This document shows, in pieces, positions 52,453 to 60,459 of a stretch of DNA of 64,000 nucleotides. The DNA comes from JADKAV01 sp963818505 (lineage in GTDB: Bacteria > Actinomycetota > Actinomycetes > S36-B12 > UBA10799): the NCBI GenBank assembly GCA_963818505.1, contig CAWFSJ010000001.1:496001-560000 (forward strand), given 5' to 3'. A program made the position numbers and the translations under genes. Numbering within the stretch: the stretch's first letter is position 1; every line of letters starts with the position of its first letter. The notes below the pieces were generated by a model that ran no database searches, was not told the DNA's origin, and saw only the letters and a list, made by a program, of their open reading frames with translations.

Positions 52453-54251
52453 TCACCCAGATCCGTGGAGAAGATGGGCATCTGTGGTGACTTCTTCCCT
52501 GTCGGCGGAACATTCATGCCCTGAAGACCGTGCACCATGACCTCACGGAAGACCGGGCCGCCGGTGAGGCCTCCGTACCTGGACTTCTTCGGGTTCTGCA
52601 CGATCACACCGACCACCAGTTTCGGGTTGTCGGCCGGCGCCACTCCGATGAACGAGGCGGTCACGGAGTTGTCATAGCAGCCGCACGCATCGTTGATCCG
52701 GTACGCGGTGCCGGTCTTGCCCGCCACCCGGTAGCCGGGGATGGCTGCCATCTGTGCGGTGCCTTCCGACCCCACGACCTGCTCCATCATGCGCATGGTC
52801 TGCTTTGCCGCTTGCTCGTCGACCACACGCACACCCTCCGGTGCCTGCGCCGGCTGAACAACGCCCTCGGGGCTGATGTAGTTCTTGATCAGGGTCGAAG
52901 GCATCCTGACGCCACCGTTGGCGACGGTTGCGAACACCGACGTGGCCTGGATGGCGTTCACCGAAAGACCCTGGCCGAACGCGATGGTGGGAAACGACGT
53001 GGGTGACCAATCTGCCGGAGGCGGGACATAGCCGTCGGACTCCCCGGGGAACTGAAGTCCCGTGGGTTCGCCCACCCCGAACTTCTTGATGTATTCGTAT
53101 AGCTTGTCGCCGCCGATCTTCTCGGCCGCCTCGATGGTGCCGGTGTTCGCAGACTTCGCCAGGATCCCCGCGAGCGTCAACTGGTAGGTCGGGTGGGCAT
53201 CGTGGTTGCGGAAGACGCTGCCCCCGCGGGTGAAACTGTAGGGAACGGTGAAGACGGTACGCGGCGTGGCGGCGCGCTCGTTGAGCACGGCGGCCATGGT
53301 CATCACCTTGCTCGTGGACCCGGGTTCGAACACCTCGGTCAGCGCGCGGTTGTTGCGGTTGGCGTCGTTGGCCTGCCCGGGGAAGTTGGGGTTCATCGTG
53401 GGCACCGAGGCCAGTGCCTTGATCTCGCCGGTGGTGGGGTCGATGGCAACCACGGTGCCGCTGTCGGCGTCGACCTCCTTGACCCGCTGCTCGATCGCGC
53501 GCTGGGCGACCCACTGCAGGTCACTGTCGATGGTCAGCTGAACCGATGTGCCGGGCACGGGTTCGCGTTCGCGCTCCGAACCGGTCGGGATCTGCCGGCC
53601 ACCGATTCCACTCTCGAAGATCTTCTGGCCGTCTTGTCCGCGCAGTTCCTTGTCGAGGCCGTACTCAAGGCCGGCACCCGCTTCTCCGTCCTCGCGCACA
53701 TAGCCCAGAACGTTCGCAGCGAGTTCACCAGAGGGGTAATAGCGCTTCGTCGTCCGCTGGCCGAAGATGCCGCGCAGATCAAGCGATGTCACCGCATCCC
53801 AGGTCTCCGGGGTGACCTGCTTGGCGATGTACACGAAGTGCTTGTCGGTCGTCAACGTCGCGACGATCTGCTCTTTGGGGATGTTCAGGATGGGTGCCAG
53901 GTAGTCGGCCGTTGCGTCCTTGTCGGTCACCAACCGGGGGTCGGCGGTCACATCCACGGCCTGTACAGATTCGGCGAGCGGACGCATCTTGTCGTCGTAG
54001 ATCGTGCCGCGGGCTGCGGGCAGTGTCACAACAGCGGTCCGGTCGGCCACTGCCTCCTCAGCGCGCACAGACCGGTTCAGCACCTGCAGATCGACCAGCC
54101 TCGCGGCGAAGATCGTGAGCACGAAGGCGACCAACAGCCCCAGAAGACGCAGTCGCTTGGAGGGGTCACCCGGGGAGTATGTGCGGGCCGGACCCTCACC
54201 GCCACCGTCAAGCCACCGGTTGAGCCTCGGTGGTCTGGTGGATGTGCTCAC
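52449..54251 (-). CDS. ftsI: Division-specific transpeptidase FtsI (PBP3, class B penicillin-binding protein)
   Basis: Cross-links septal peptidoglycan. The 600-residue protein has a cytoplasmic Pro/Arg-rich N-terminus, one membrane helix (LRLLGLLVAFVLTIFAARLV), the PBP dimerisation domain (VTLPAARGTIYDDKMRPLAESV) and the transpeptidase domain with active-site STSK at ~311-314, SAN at ~366 and KTGT at ~510. The start is GTG. It follows the FtsL gene after 29 nt and overlaps murE by 4 nt. Confidence 0.97.
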   Translation of the reverse strand: MSTSTRPPRLNRWLDGGGEGPARTYSPGDPSKRLRLLGLLVAFVLTIFAARLVDLQVLNRSVRAEEAVADRTAVVTLPAARGTIYDDKMRPLAESVQAVDVTADPRLVTDKDATADYLAPILNIPKEQIVATLTTDKHFVYIAKQVTPETWDAVTSLDLRGIFGQRTTKRYYPSGELAANVLGYVREDGEAGAGLEYGLDKELRGQDGQKIFESGIGGRQIPTGSEREREPVPGTSVQLTIDSDLQWVAQRAIEQRVKEVDADSGTVVAIDPTTGEIKALASVPTMNPNFPGQANDANRNNRALTEVFEPGSTSKVMTMAAVLNERAATPRTVFTVPYSFTRGGSVFRNHDAHPTYQLTLAGILAKSANTGTIEAAEKIGGDKLYEYIKKFGVGEPTGLQFPGESDGYVPPPADWSPTSFPTIAFGQGLSVNAIQATSVFATVANGGVRMPSTLIKNYISPEGVVQPAQAPEGVRVVDEQAAKQTMRMMEQVVGSEGTAQMAAIPGYRVAGKTGTAYRINDACGCYDNSVTASFIGVAPADNPKLVVGVIVQNPKKSRYGGLTGGPVFREVMVHGLQGMNVPPTGKKSPQMPIFSTDLGE

Positions 54252-54280
54252 GTCGTTTCCTGTGGGTCGAGGATTGTGGG

Positions 54281-54862
54281 TCAGCGACCCGTGATACCCA
54301 AGGGTTGCTCAGTATCGGTTCCCGGCGCGGTTGCCACGCCGGGCGACTGCACAACAGGTGCGGCCGGGGCTGCAGGAGCGGTCGCCGCTGGGGCGAGCGC
54401 GGGGTCTGGCGACGGTTCGACCGCGCCCGGTGCGACCGGCGCCACTGTGGTGGACAGCTGTCCAGTGACCGGATCCACCGGCGTGCCGGCCGGGTATGCC
54501 TCGCCCAGGATCTTGCCGTCGGACAACCTCACGAAGACCGGGGTCGCCGCAGCCACGAGGCCGAGGTCCTTGGCACGCTTGGACAACGTCACGGGCGAGG
54601 ATGCGTTCTGGATCTGGGTACGCAGCAACTGTTCTCGCTGAGCCAGGTCCGCAGTCTGCACCCGCAGCTCATGGACCCGGAAACTGCCCTTGGCAAGGGC
54701 GGTGTTGAGGACCAGAAGTACAAGCAGTCCGATACTCATCACAGCCACGGAACCGATGACGAATGAACTGGAACTCATCACGCCGGTCCGGCTCGCACGG
54801 GCCGCGGGCACGCTGCGTTTGAGCACCGTGCGGCGCGAACCCGCGTGGGGTACGACCGTCAT
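54281..54862 (-). CDS. ftsL: FtsL-like division protein with long Pro/Ala-rich tail
   Basis: Bitopic divisome protein of 193 residues between rsmH and ftsI, the standard ftsL position. A basic N-terminus, one membrane helix (SSSFVIGSVAVMSIGLLVLLVLNTAL) and a coiled-coil-like segment (FRVHELRVQTADLAQREQLLRTQIQNASSPVTLSKRAKDLGLV) are visible. The last ~80 residues are low-complexity Pro/Ala/Thr and much longer than in E. coli FtsL. The assignment rests on position and layout. It overlaps rsmH by 4 nt. Confidence 0.85.
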   Translation of the reverse strand: MTVVPHAGSRRTVLKRSVPAARASRTGVMSSSSFVIGSVAVMSIGLLVLLVLNTALAKGSFRVHELRVQTADLAQREQLLRTQIQNASSPVTLSKRAKDLGLVAAATPVFVRLSDGKILGEAYPAGTPVDPVTGQLSTTVAPVAPGAVEPSPDPALAPAATAPAAPAAPVVQSPGVATAPGTDTEQPLGITGR

Positions 54863-55806
54863 GATGCCTCCCGCAACTTCTCAGCGGCCCGGATCCGGAC
54901 CGAGCGGGCCCGTGGATTCGCCGTGATTTCCTGCTCCGACGCTACCTCTGAACCTCGCGTTATCAGCCGAAGCCAAGGCCGCGAGTCGGGCGGGATTACG
55001 GGCAGATCAACCGGTGCCGAATGCTCGGCCCCCCGTCTCAACACCTGCTTGACCATCTTGTCCTCCAGAGAGTGGTAACTCAAAGCGATGAGGCGTCCCC
55101 CGGGACGCAACCGCTGCAATGCTTGGGGAAGCGCCGAGGCGAGGCTGTCCAATTCGGAGTTGACCTCGATCCGGACGGCCTGGAACGTCCGCTTGGCCGG
55201 ATGGCCTTTACGTCGCGCAGCAGCCGGGACCCCGGCCTCCACTGCCGCCACGAGGTCGTCGCTGGTGTGCAGCGGCCTTCGCGCCACGATCTCGCGGGCA
55301 ATCCGGCGGGCGAACCTCTCCTGTCCGTACTGCCAGAGCACCCGGGCCAGCTCGGACTGTGAGTACGTGTTCACCACCTGCTCGGCCGTGAGGTCGCCAT
55401 CAGTGTCCATTCGCATATCCAGGGGGGCGGTCCGGGAGTAGGCGAACCCACGGTCGACCTCGTCTATCTGCATCGACGACACCCCCAGGTCGAACAACAC
55501 CGCATCGACTCGGTCCACAGTCAGGTCGTCGAGGACCTGGGCCATCTGGTCGTAACGGGCGTGCACGATCGTGGCGCGCCCGGGGAATCTCTCGAGGCGT
55601 TCGCGCGCCGCTGCCACGGCCTGGGGGTCGCGGTCCAGGCCGATGACCCTCGTATGGGCGAACTTCTCGAGCACTGCCGCACTGTGACCGCCGAGGCCGG
55701 TCGTGGCATCCACCATGACAGTCTCCTGGTCGTCGGGGGTGAGAAGTGCGGGGCTGAGGAGTTCGAGCACACGCGGCAACGCCACCGGCACGTGGCGTTC
55801 GTCCAT
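54859..55806 (-). CDS. rsmH: 16S rRNA (cytosine1402-N4)-methyltransferase RsmH (MraW)
   Basis: SAM-dependent methylation of C1402 in 16S rRNA. The 315-residue protein begins HVPVALPRVLELL and has DATTGLGGHSAAVLE (SAM loop), GLDRDPQAVAAARERL, DAVLFDLGVSSMQIDEVDRGFAYSRTAPLDMRMD, FQAVRIEVNSELDSL, and LSYHSLEDKMVK. AGGAG lies ten nt before the ATG. The 183-bp gap to mraZ (55807-55989) holds no gene. Confidence 0.97.
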   Translation of the reverse strand: MDERHVPVALPRVLELLSPALLTPDDQETVMVDATTGLGGHSAAVLEKFAHTRVIGLDRDPQAVAAARERLERFPGRATIVHARYDQMAQVLDDLTVDRVDAVLFDLGVSSMQIDEVDRGFAYSRTAPLDMRMDTDGDLTAEQVVNTYSQSELARVLWQYGQERFARRIAREIVARRPLHTSDDLVAAVEAGVPAAARRKGHPAKRTFQAVRIEVNSELDSLASALPQALQRLRPGGRLIALSYHSLEDKMVKQVLRRGAEHSAPVDLPVIPPDSRPWLRLITRGSEVASEQEITANPRARSVRIRAAEKLREAS

Positions 55807-55989
55807 CAGGCACTCCTGGGTCTCGGTTCACTGCGTCGAGGTCCCCGTCCGCGCTTGAGCGGATGGGGCCACCGTGGGTCCGGGGAAGTGATCCACGATG
55901 TCGGTGCGCATCTTCGAGCACCGGGTGTAAGGCGTCGGCCGGGGGCCACAGCGCAGTGAGGTTCGTCGGGTCGGGCTGGCGGGGTGAAC

Positions 55990-56421
55990 TCAGAACAGGC
56001 CCGGCACCACCTCCTCGGAGAGAGTGGCGAAGTGGTCGTCCTGTGTTGTCAGGTAGTCCTGCCAGGCTTGCTCGTCCCAGATCTCAACGGTGTTGTGGTT
56101 GCCCACGACCACACACTCGCGGTCGAGTCCGGCGTACTCGCGAAGTGATGCCGGCACAGTGATGCGTCCCTGCTTGTCCGGCACTTGGTCGAAGGCACTG
56201 GAGAAGAGGACGCGGGAGTAGGCCCGAACCGACGCGTTGGACTGTGAGGCCTCGCGCACGCGAGCTGCGGCCGCCTCGAACTCCGCGATCGGCCACAGGA
56301 CCAAGGACCGGTCCTGACCCTTCGTGAGGACCACACCATCGGTGAGACCGGGGCGGAACTTCGCGGGAAGGATGACCCGACCCTTGTCGTCGACTTTTGG
56401 TGTGTGCGTGCCCAGAAACAT
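55990..56421 (-). CDS. mraZ: Transcriptional regulator MraZ
   Basis: DNA-binding repressor of the dcw cluster. The 143-residue protein has two SpoVT-AbrB-like repeats: FLGTHTPKVDDKGRVILPAKFRPGL and FSSAFDQVPDKQGRITVPASLREYAGL, with the DKGR and DKQGR signatures. The ATG at 56421 with GGGAGG upstream is chosen; a GTG two codons earlier is possible. The first gene of the division cluster; its own operator lies 33-67 bp upstream. Confidence 0.96.
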   Translation of the reverse strand: MFLGTHTPKVDDKGRVILPAKFRPGLTDGVVLTKGQDRSLVLWPIAEFEAAAARVREASQSNASVRAYSRVLFSSAFDQVPDKQGRITVPASLREYAGLDRECVVVGNHNTVEIWDEQAWQDYLTTQDDHFATLSEEVVPGLF

Positions 56422-56453
56422 GCCCACCTCCCTCAGTCGTCAATCCCGAAGCC

Positions 56454-56488
56454 CCACAGTACTCCATTTCCCTCCACTAAGCACCACT
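56454..56488 (-). promoter_or_regulatory. MraZ operator: four 10-bp-phased direct repeats
   Basis: On the minus strand AGTGG, AGTGG, AATGG and TGTGG occur at exact 10-bp steps (56488-56484, 56478-56474, 56468-56464, 56458-56454). Known MraZ sites are short TGG-containing repeats with the same 10-bp period. A candidate -10 TACTGT (56461-56456) overlaps the last repeat, which fits autorepression. Confidence 0.75.
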
Positions 56489-56578
56489 GATCGCCAGAAG
56501 CCCCCAATGGGCAACCCAATGGGCCCACCGAGGCATTGATGAACTCAGAAACGACGCCCCGACTGAGGCGCAGTTGGA

Positions 56579-58570
56579 TCAGTCGACGCGAACGACCTGG
56601 TCGCGTCCCTGCTTCTTGGCGAGGTACATGGCAGTGTCCGCACGCGCCACCAACGAGTCGACGTCGTCGCCGGGGCGCATCATCGTCAAACCGATGCTCA
56701 CTGTCGTCGGCGAACCATCCGCATCCGGCTGGCTGACACTGGCCCGGATCTTCTCGGCCACCCCGACTGCCACGTCGAGATCACCGATACCGCGCATGAG
56801 CAGCAGGATCTCGTCCCCACCCATCCGGGCCACGACATCGGAGCCGCGCACACAGCCGAGGATTCGTTCGGCGACCTGACGCAACACGACGTCACCGGCC
56901 GCATGTCCGAGTCGGTCGTTGACAGTCTTGAACCGGTCGATGTCGATGAACGCGACGGCCAGGCCCTGAGCCTCCCCGCCATTGACCCATTGGGTCAGAC
57001 GGGCCAAGGCCTCACGACGGTTGACCAGTCCGGTGAGGTCGTCGGTGCGCGCGAGCAGGTCCAGCGCCTGCTCCGCCTCGACCTGGGCCTGCACCTCCCG
57101 TAGGCCCCCGACGTAGGCGATAGGTACACCTTGCTCATCACGAACGGGGTGGATGGCCACCTCCACCCACACCGCCGGGCCGGCAACTGCGTGCAGTTGA
57201 GCCCGGACCGTCCTTCGATGACCGGTCACCACCAAGGAGATCGCCGACATGATGTCTTCCACGTCCTCCGGCGCTACGAGGTCCCATCCACTGGTTCCCA
57301 CTAGCTGGGCGGGCTGCAATCCGAGCAGTCCCTGGATTCCGTCGGACACCCATTCGATGGTCCCCCGCTTGTCCGTGCGATACACCACATCGATGGTGTT
57401 CTCGGCGACCAACCGGTATCGGGACTCGGAGTCGGACAGGGCCTGCTCGAAGTCCATCTGATCCTGGATGTCCCGGGAGATCACGACCATCGCATCCATG
57501 TGATCGACGTTGTTACGCACCGCCCGGGCAGTGGATTCCATCCAGCGGTAGCTGCCGTCGCAAGCACGCATCCGCAAACGTGTCGCGGCCGTCGCCTCCC
57601 CCGAAGCCAGGCGGTCGCGGGTGGCCCGGACCCTGTCGATGTCATCGGGGTGCACCAGCCGAAGGATCTCGCGTGGGCTCAGATCGGCGGGCCAGCCCAG
57701 CACCCGGTGGATCGCCGGGGACACCCACTGGACGTAACCGTCCGGATCGTGGAAGGTCGTCACATCCGAACTCTCCTCGAGCATCAGGCGGTACTTCGCC
57801 TGCGAGATTTCCAGTTCGCGGGCGGCCCGGTATCGCTCGGATACGTCGGTCCACGACAGAGTGACGCCATCACCGGCAGGGATCACCCGGACGTCGTAGC
57901 GCCCCTGCGACTGCTCATTTGTTCCGTACGGATAATTGCTGAGGACAAGCGGTTCACCAGTCGCGACGACCTCCAAGCACAGCCCCAGCAGCCCGGTCTG
58001 CAACGTGTGGGGATGCAGAGCCGACATCAACCCGCCCACCACTTGGCTGCGCTGGAGTCGCAGCGCACGACAGGCTGCATCGTTGGCCTCGACGTAGGAA
58101 AGGTCCACGACGCACCCGTTGTCGTCCACCACGGTCTCGAGCAGGACCAGCGGATCTGGCTGGGCGTCGAGGGTGGCACGCAGGATCGCGCGCTCCGCTT
58201 CCACATCCGTGGGCCCCGAGTGTGACGCCGAGGAATGCAGCCGATTGAGCGTCCCTGTCACGAGTGTGGATCCGTCGCGCGCACGCGATTTGGACGCCTT
58301 GTGCGAAACCACGACCCGGGACCCGTCCGGCAGTAACAGGTCGAGCGTCTGGGAGAGAACTTCACCGTCGAGGGTCTGCAACCCCTCCAACACCGCCTGG
58401 CGGGCATCGGGATCCAGCAGGTCCCACCAGAATGCTGCCGACGCCAGTGCGCCCAGGGGTTCAACTGCGTGGATCACTTCAAGATGCAGATCAGGCAACA
58501 TCCGCAGGGTGTAGACGACGTCCTGCAGCGCAACCACTCGCGAGTCGGTGGACTCCGCGCGCTCGATCAT
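56579..58570 (-). CDS. Multi-PAS GGDEF protein (probable diguanylate cyclase)
   Basis: Soluble signalling protein of 663 residues. An N-terminal PAS-like region (~1-110) is followed by PAS folds at ~130-245, ~255-375 (KYRLMLEESSDVTTFHDPDGYVQWVSPAIHRVLGW) and ~385-500 (RYRLVAENTIDVVYRTDKRGTIEWVSDGIQGLLG). The GGDEF domain covers ~515-660 with DDLTGLVNRR, FIDIDRFKTVNDRLGHAAGD and the active loop RMGGDEI at ~583. An inhibitory RXXD site (RGSD) sits five residues before it. The last position of GGDEF is Ile instead of Phe; the catalytic Asp/Glu remain, so activity is likely. No EAL domain or membrane segment is seen. It stands upstream of mraZ, not obviously co-transcribed with the dcw genes (157-bp gap). 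Confidence 0.9.
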   Translation of the reverse strand: MIERAESTDSRVVALQDVVYTLRMLPDLHLEVIHAVEPLGALASAAFWWDLLDPDARQAVLEGLQTLDGEVLSQTLDLLLPDGSRVVVSHKASKSRARDGSTLVTGTLNRLHSSASHSGPTDVEAERAILRATLDAQPDPLVLLETVVDDNGCVVDLSYVEANDAACRALRLQRSQVVGGLMSALHPHTLQTGLLGLCLEVVATGEPLVLSNYPYGTNEQSQGRYDVRVIPAGDGVTLSWTDVSERYRAARELEISQAKYRLMLEESSDVTTFHDPDGYVQWVSPAIHRVLGWPADLSPREILRLVHPDDIDRVRATRDRLASGEATAATRLRMRACDGSYRWMESTARAVRNNVDHMDAMVVISRDIQDQMDFEQALSDSESRYRLVAENTIDVVYRTDKRGTIEWVSDGIQGLLGLQPAQLVGTSGWDLVAPEDVEDIMSAISLVVTGHRRTVRAQLHAVAGPAVWVEVAIHPVRDEQGVPIAYVGGLREVQAQVEAEQALDLLARTDDLTGLVNRREALARLTQWVNGGEAQGLAVAFIDIDRFKTVNDRLGHAAGDVVLRQVAERILGCVRGSDVVARMGGDEILLLMRGIGDLDVAVGVAEKIRASVSQPDADGSPTTVSIGLTMMRPGDDVDSLVARADTAMYLAKKQGRDQVVRVD

Positions 58571-58643
58571 CGACTTCTCCCCTCTCGGGGAACACTACGC
58601 CGGATGTTCGCTGGTCACATCAATACGGCGCTCAGGGGGGTTC

Positions 58644-58683
58644 GGTGTAACGGTTAACGCCGGTTCGCAGGTCCGAATCCTGC
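58644..58683 (+). pseudogene. tRNA-like remnant (D-arm and T-arm without anticodon arm)
   Basis: GGTG-TAACGGTTAA-CGCC (58644-58661) has the shape of a tRNA D-arm including the GG in the loop. Five nt later, GCAGG-TCCGAAT-CCTGC (58667-58683) has the shape of a T-arm. The anticodon arm is missing and the flanks (GGGGGGT, GGATTGC) do not form an acceptor stem. It may be a decayed tRNA fragment left by deletion or integration, or chance. Confidence 0.3.
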
Positions 58684-58703
58684 GGATTGCGTACGAGCCA
58701 GCC

Positions 58704-59108
58704 TCAGGAGTCGCGCTCGTCGCGACGGTTGCGGTCCTGCCAGCGCTGCTCGAATCGGGCCATGAAGCCCGACTGACCCTTGGCTGGTTTGGCTTGCGGG
58801 GCCTTGGTCGCCGGGCCGCCAGTTTCAGCAGCCGCGCCTTTCGGCCCGCTGCGCATCCCAGCGATCACCAGGAACACGGCCGCGAGCATCACAAGGAACC
58901 CCAAGACACCCAGAGGTGCCAGGCTTGCCGAAACACCCCACAACATCAGGCCTAGGCCGAGCAGGGCTCCGACGACTCCGATAACCACTCGACGGCGGTC
59001 GGCGCCGGAGGAACCATGCCGCAAGGACGTGGCGAACTTCGGGTCCTCGGCCATGAGGGCCCGCTCCATCTGCTCGAGCAGTCGTTGCTCATGCTCTGAG
59101 AGGGGCAC
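58704..59108 (-). CDS. DUF3040 family membrane protein
   Basis: A 134-residue actinobacterial protein. MPLSEHEQRLLEQMERALMAEDPKFATSLR is the DUF3040 signature, followed by two adjacent membrane segments (VVIGVVGALLGLGLMLWGV and LGVLGFLVMLAAVFLVIAG) and a charged C-terminal tail rich in Lys, Ala, Arg and Asp. The function is unknown. DUF3040 genes commonly lie near mraZ and dinB in actinomycetes, as here. Confidence 0.9.
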   Translation of the reverse strand: MPLSEHEQRLLEQMERALMAEDPKFATSLRHGSSGADRRRVVIGVVGALLGLGLMLWGVSASLAPLGVLGFLVMLAAVFLVIAGMRSGPKGAAAETGGPATKAPQAKPAKGQSGFMARFEQRWQDRNRRDERDS

Positions 59109-59195
59109 GTTCCTTCCTCCGTACTTGAGGTTCGATATGGGTAACGATACGGGTACGTGCCCCGTATGGAAACCCGAGAGGTGCCATAAGTTGCA

Positions 59196-60446
59196 TCAAG
59201 ACTGCCTCAAGGCGTCGGGATCGTCCGAACGGCCCATGTCCAGCAGGCTCGCCGGCCGCACAGCGCCACTGCCGAATCGCGCGACTGCGCGGTCGACGGC
59301 GGTCTCCGCCTCACGCCAACCGGCGTCCGGTTCGTCCCAACTGATCTGGTGGCTGGACCCTGATGCCACGGCCAGTTTCTCCATGCGCACCCCCACCAGA
59401 CGAAGACGGGCACGTTGCAACCCCAGCGCGTCGTAGAGTTGCGCGGCCAAAGCGTAGATCTGTCGGCCCACGTCAGTGCCTTCGGACATCGTCTTGGAAC
59501 GGGTGATCGTGGTGAAGTCGGCAAATCGGACTTTGATCGAGACGGTCCTCCCGACCCATCCGGCGGCTCGCAGTCGCGCTGCCACGCTGTCGGACAGCCC
59601 CAGCAGTTGTCGATGGATGAGATCAGGGTCGTCGACGTCCCCGGCAAAGGTGTGTTCGGATCCGATGCTGCGCTCGGTGACCGCAGGAGTCACTCGCCGA
59701 CGATCGCGGCCCCAGGCCAACTCGGCCAGGTGGTCACCGGCCGCCTGTCCGAGCGCGCGGCGCAGAACAGAACTCGGCAGGTGTGCCACATCGGCGACGG
59801 TGCGTACCCCCAGGGCATGTAACTGCTCCTCGGTCCGCGGTCCCACGCCCCACAGTGCGCCCACGGGCAACGGGTGCAGGAAGGCGACGATTGCATCGGC
59901 CGGAACCAGAAGCATGCCGTCCGGTTTGGCATGGGCGCTGGCGACCTTGGCCACGAACTTGTTGGGCGCTCCCCCTACCGAGCACGTGATGCCTTGCTCG
60001 TCGAAGACTCTGGCACGCAACAACTCCGCGATGTTGCTGGGCGAGCCGAACTGGCGGGTGGCCGAGCCGATGTCCAGGAAGGCTTCGTCCAGCGAGATCG
60101 GCTCGACGAAGGGCGTGAAGGCGGCGAAGATCTCCATCACCCCTGCACTGACCCTGGAGTAACGCCGATGGTCAGGGCTGATGATCACTGCGTCCGGGCA
60201 CAGGCGGCGAGCCCGTCCCATCGACATGGCCGCTCGCACTCCGTAGGCGCGCGCCTCGTAGGTCGCGGACAGCACGACACCCCGAGACCCCGCACCGCCG
60301 ACGATGGCCGGTTTGCCCCGCAGCATGGGTCGGCTCAACAACTCCACCGACGCATAGAACGCATCCATGTCGACGTGCAGGACAGTGCACGTCGAGTCGT
60401 CCCGGGGAGCTGGGAAGTCCAGCCTGCCGGATTCTCGTCTGCTCAC
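59196..60446 (-). CDS. dinB: DNA polymerase IV (DinB)
   Basis: Y-family translesion polymerase, 416 residues from the GTG at 60446 (GGAGGAC upstream). Catalytic residues are intact: VDMDAFYASVE with the first Asp and SLDEAFLD with the Asp-Glu pair, so it is an active Pol IV and not the inactive ImuB type. GVVLSATYEARAYGVRAAMS, GGAPNKFVAKVASAHAKP, WGVGPRTEEQLHALGV and the little-finger domain are present. A beta-clamp motif is not obvious at the C-terminus. It follows dnaE2 after 13 nt, so the two mutagenic polymerases are probably co-expressed. Confidence 0.94.
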   Translation of the reverse strand: MSRRESGRLDFPAPRDDSTCTVLHVDMDAFYASVELLSRPMLRGKPAIVGGAGSRGVVLSATYEARAYGVRAAMSMGRARRLCPDAVIISPDHRRYSRVSAGVMEIFAAFTPFVEPISLDEAFLDIGSATRQFGSPSNIAELLRARVFDEQGITCSVGGAPNKFVAKVASAHAKPDGMLLVPADAIVAFLHPLPVGALWGVGPRTEEQLHALGVRTVADVAHLPSSVLRRALGQAAGDHLAELAWGRDRRRVTPAVTERSIGSEHTFAGDVDDPDLIHRQLLGLSDSVAARLRAAGWVGRTVSIKVRFADFTTITRSKTMSEGTDVGRQIYALAAQLYDALGLQRARLRLVGVRMEKLAVASGSSHQISWDEPDAGWREAETAVDRAVARFGSGAVRPASLLDMGRSDDPDALRQS

Positions 60447-60459
60447 GTGTCCTCCTCTC

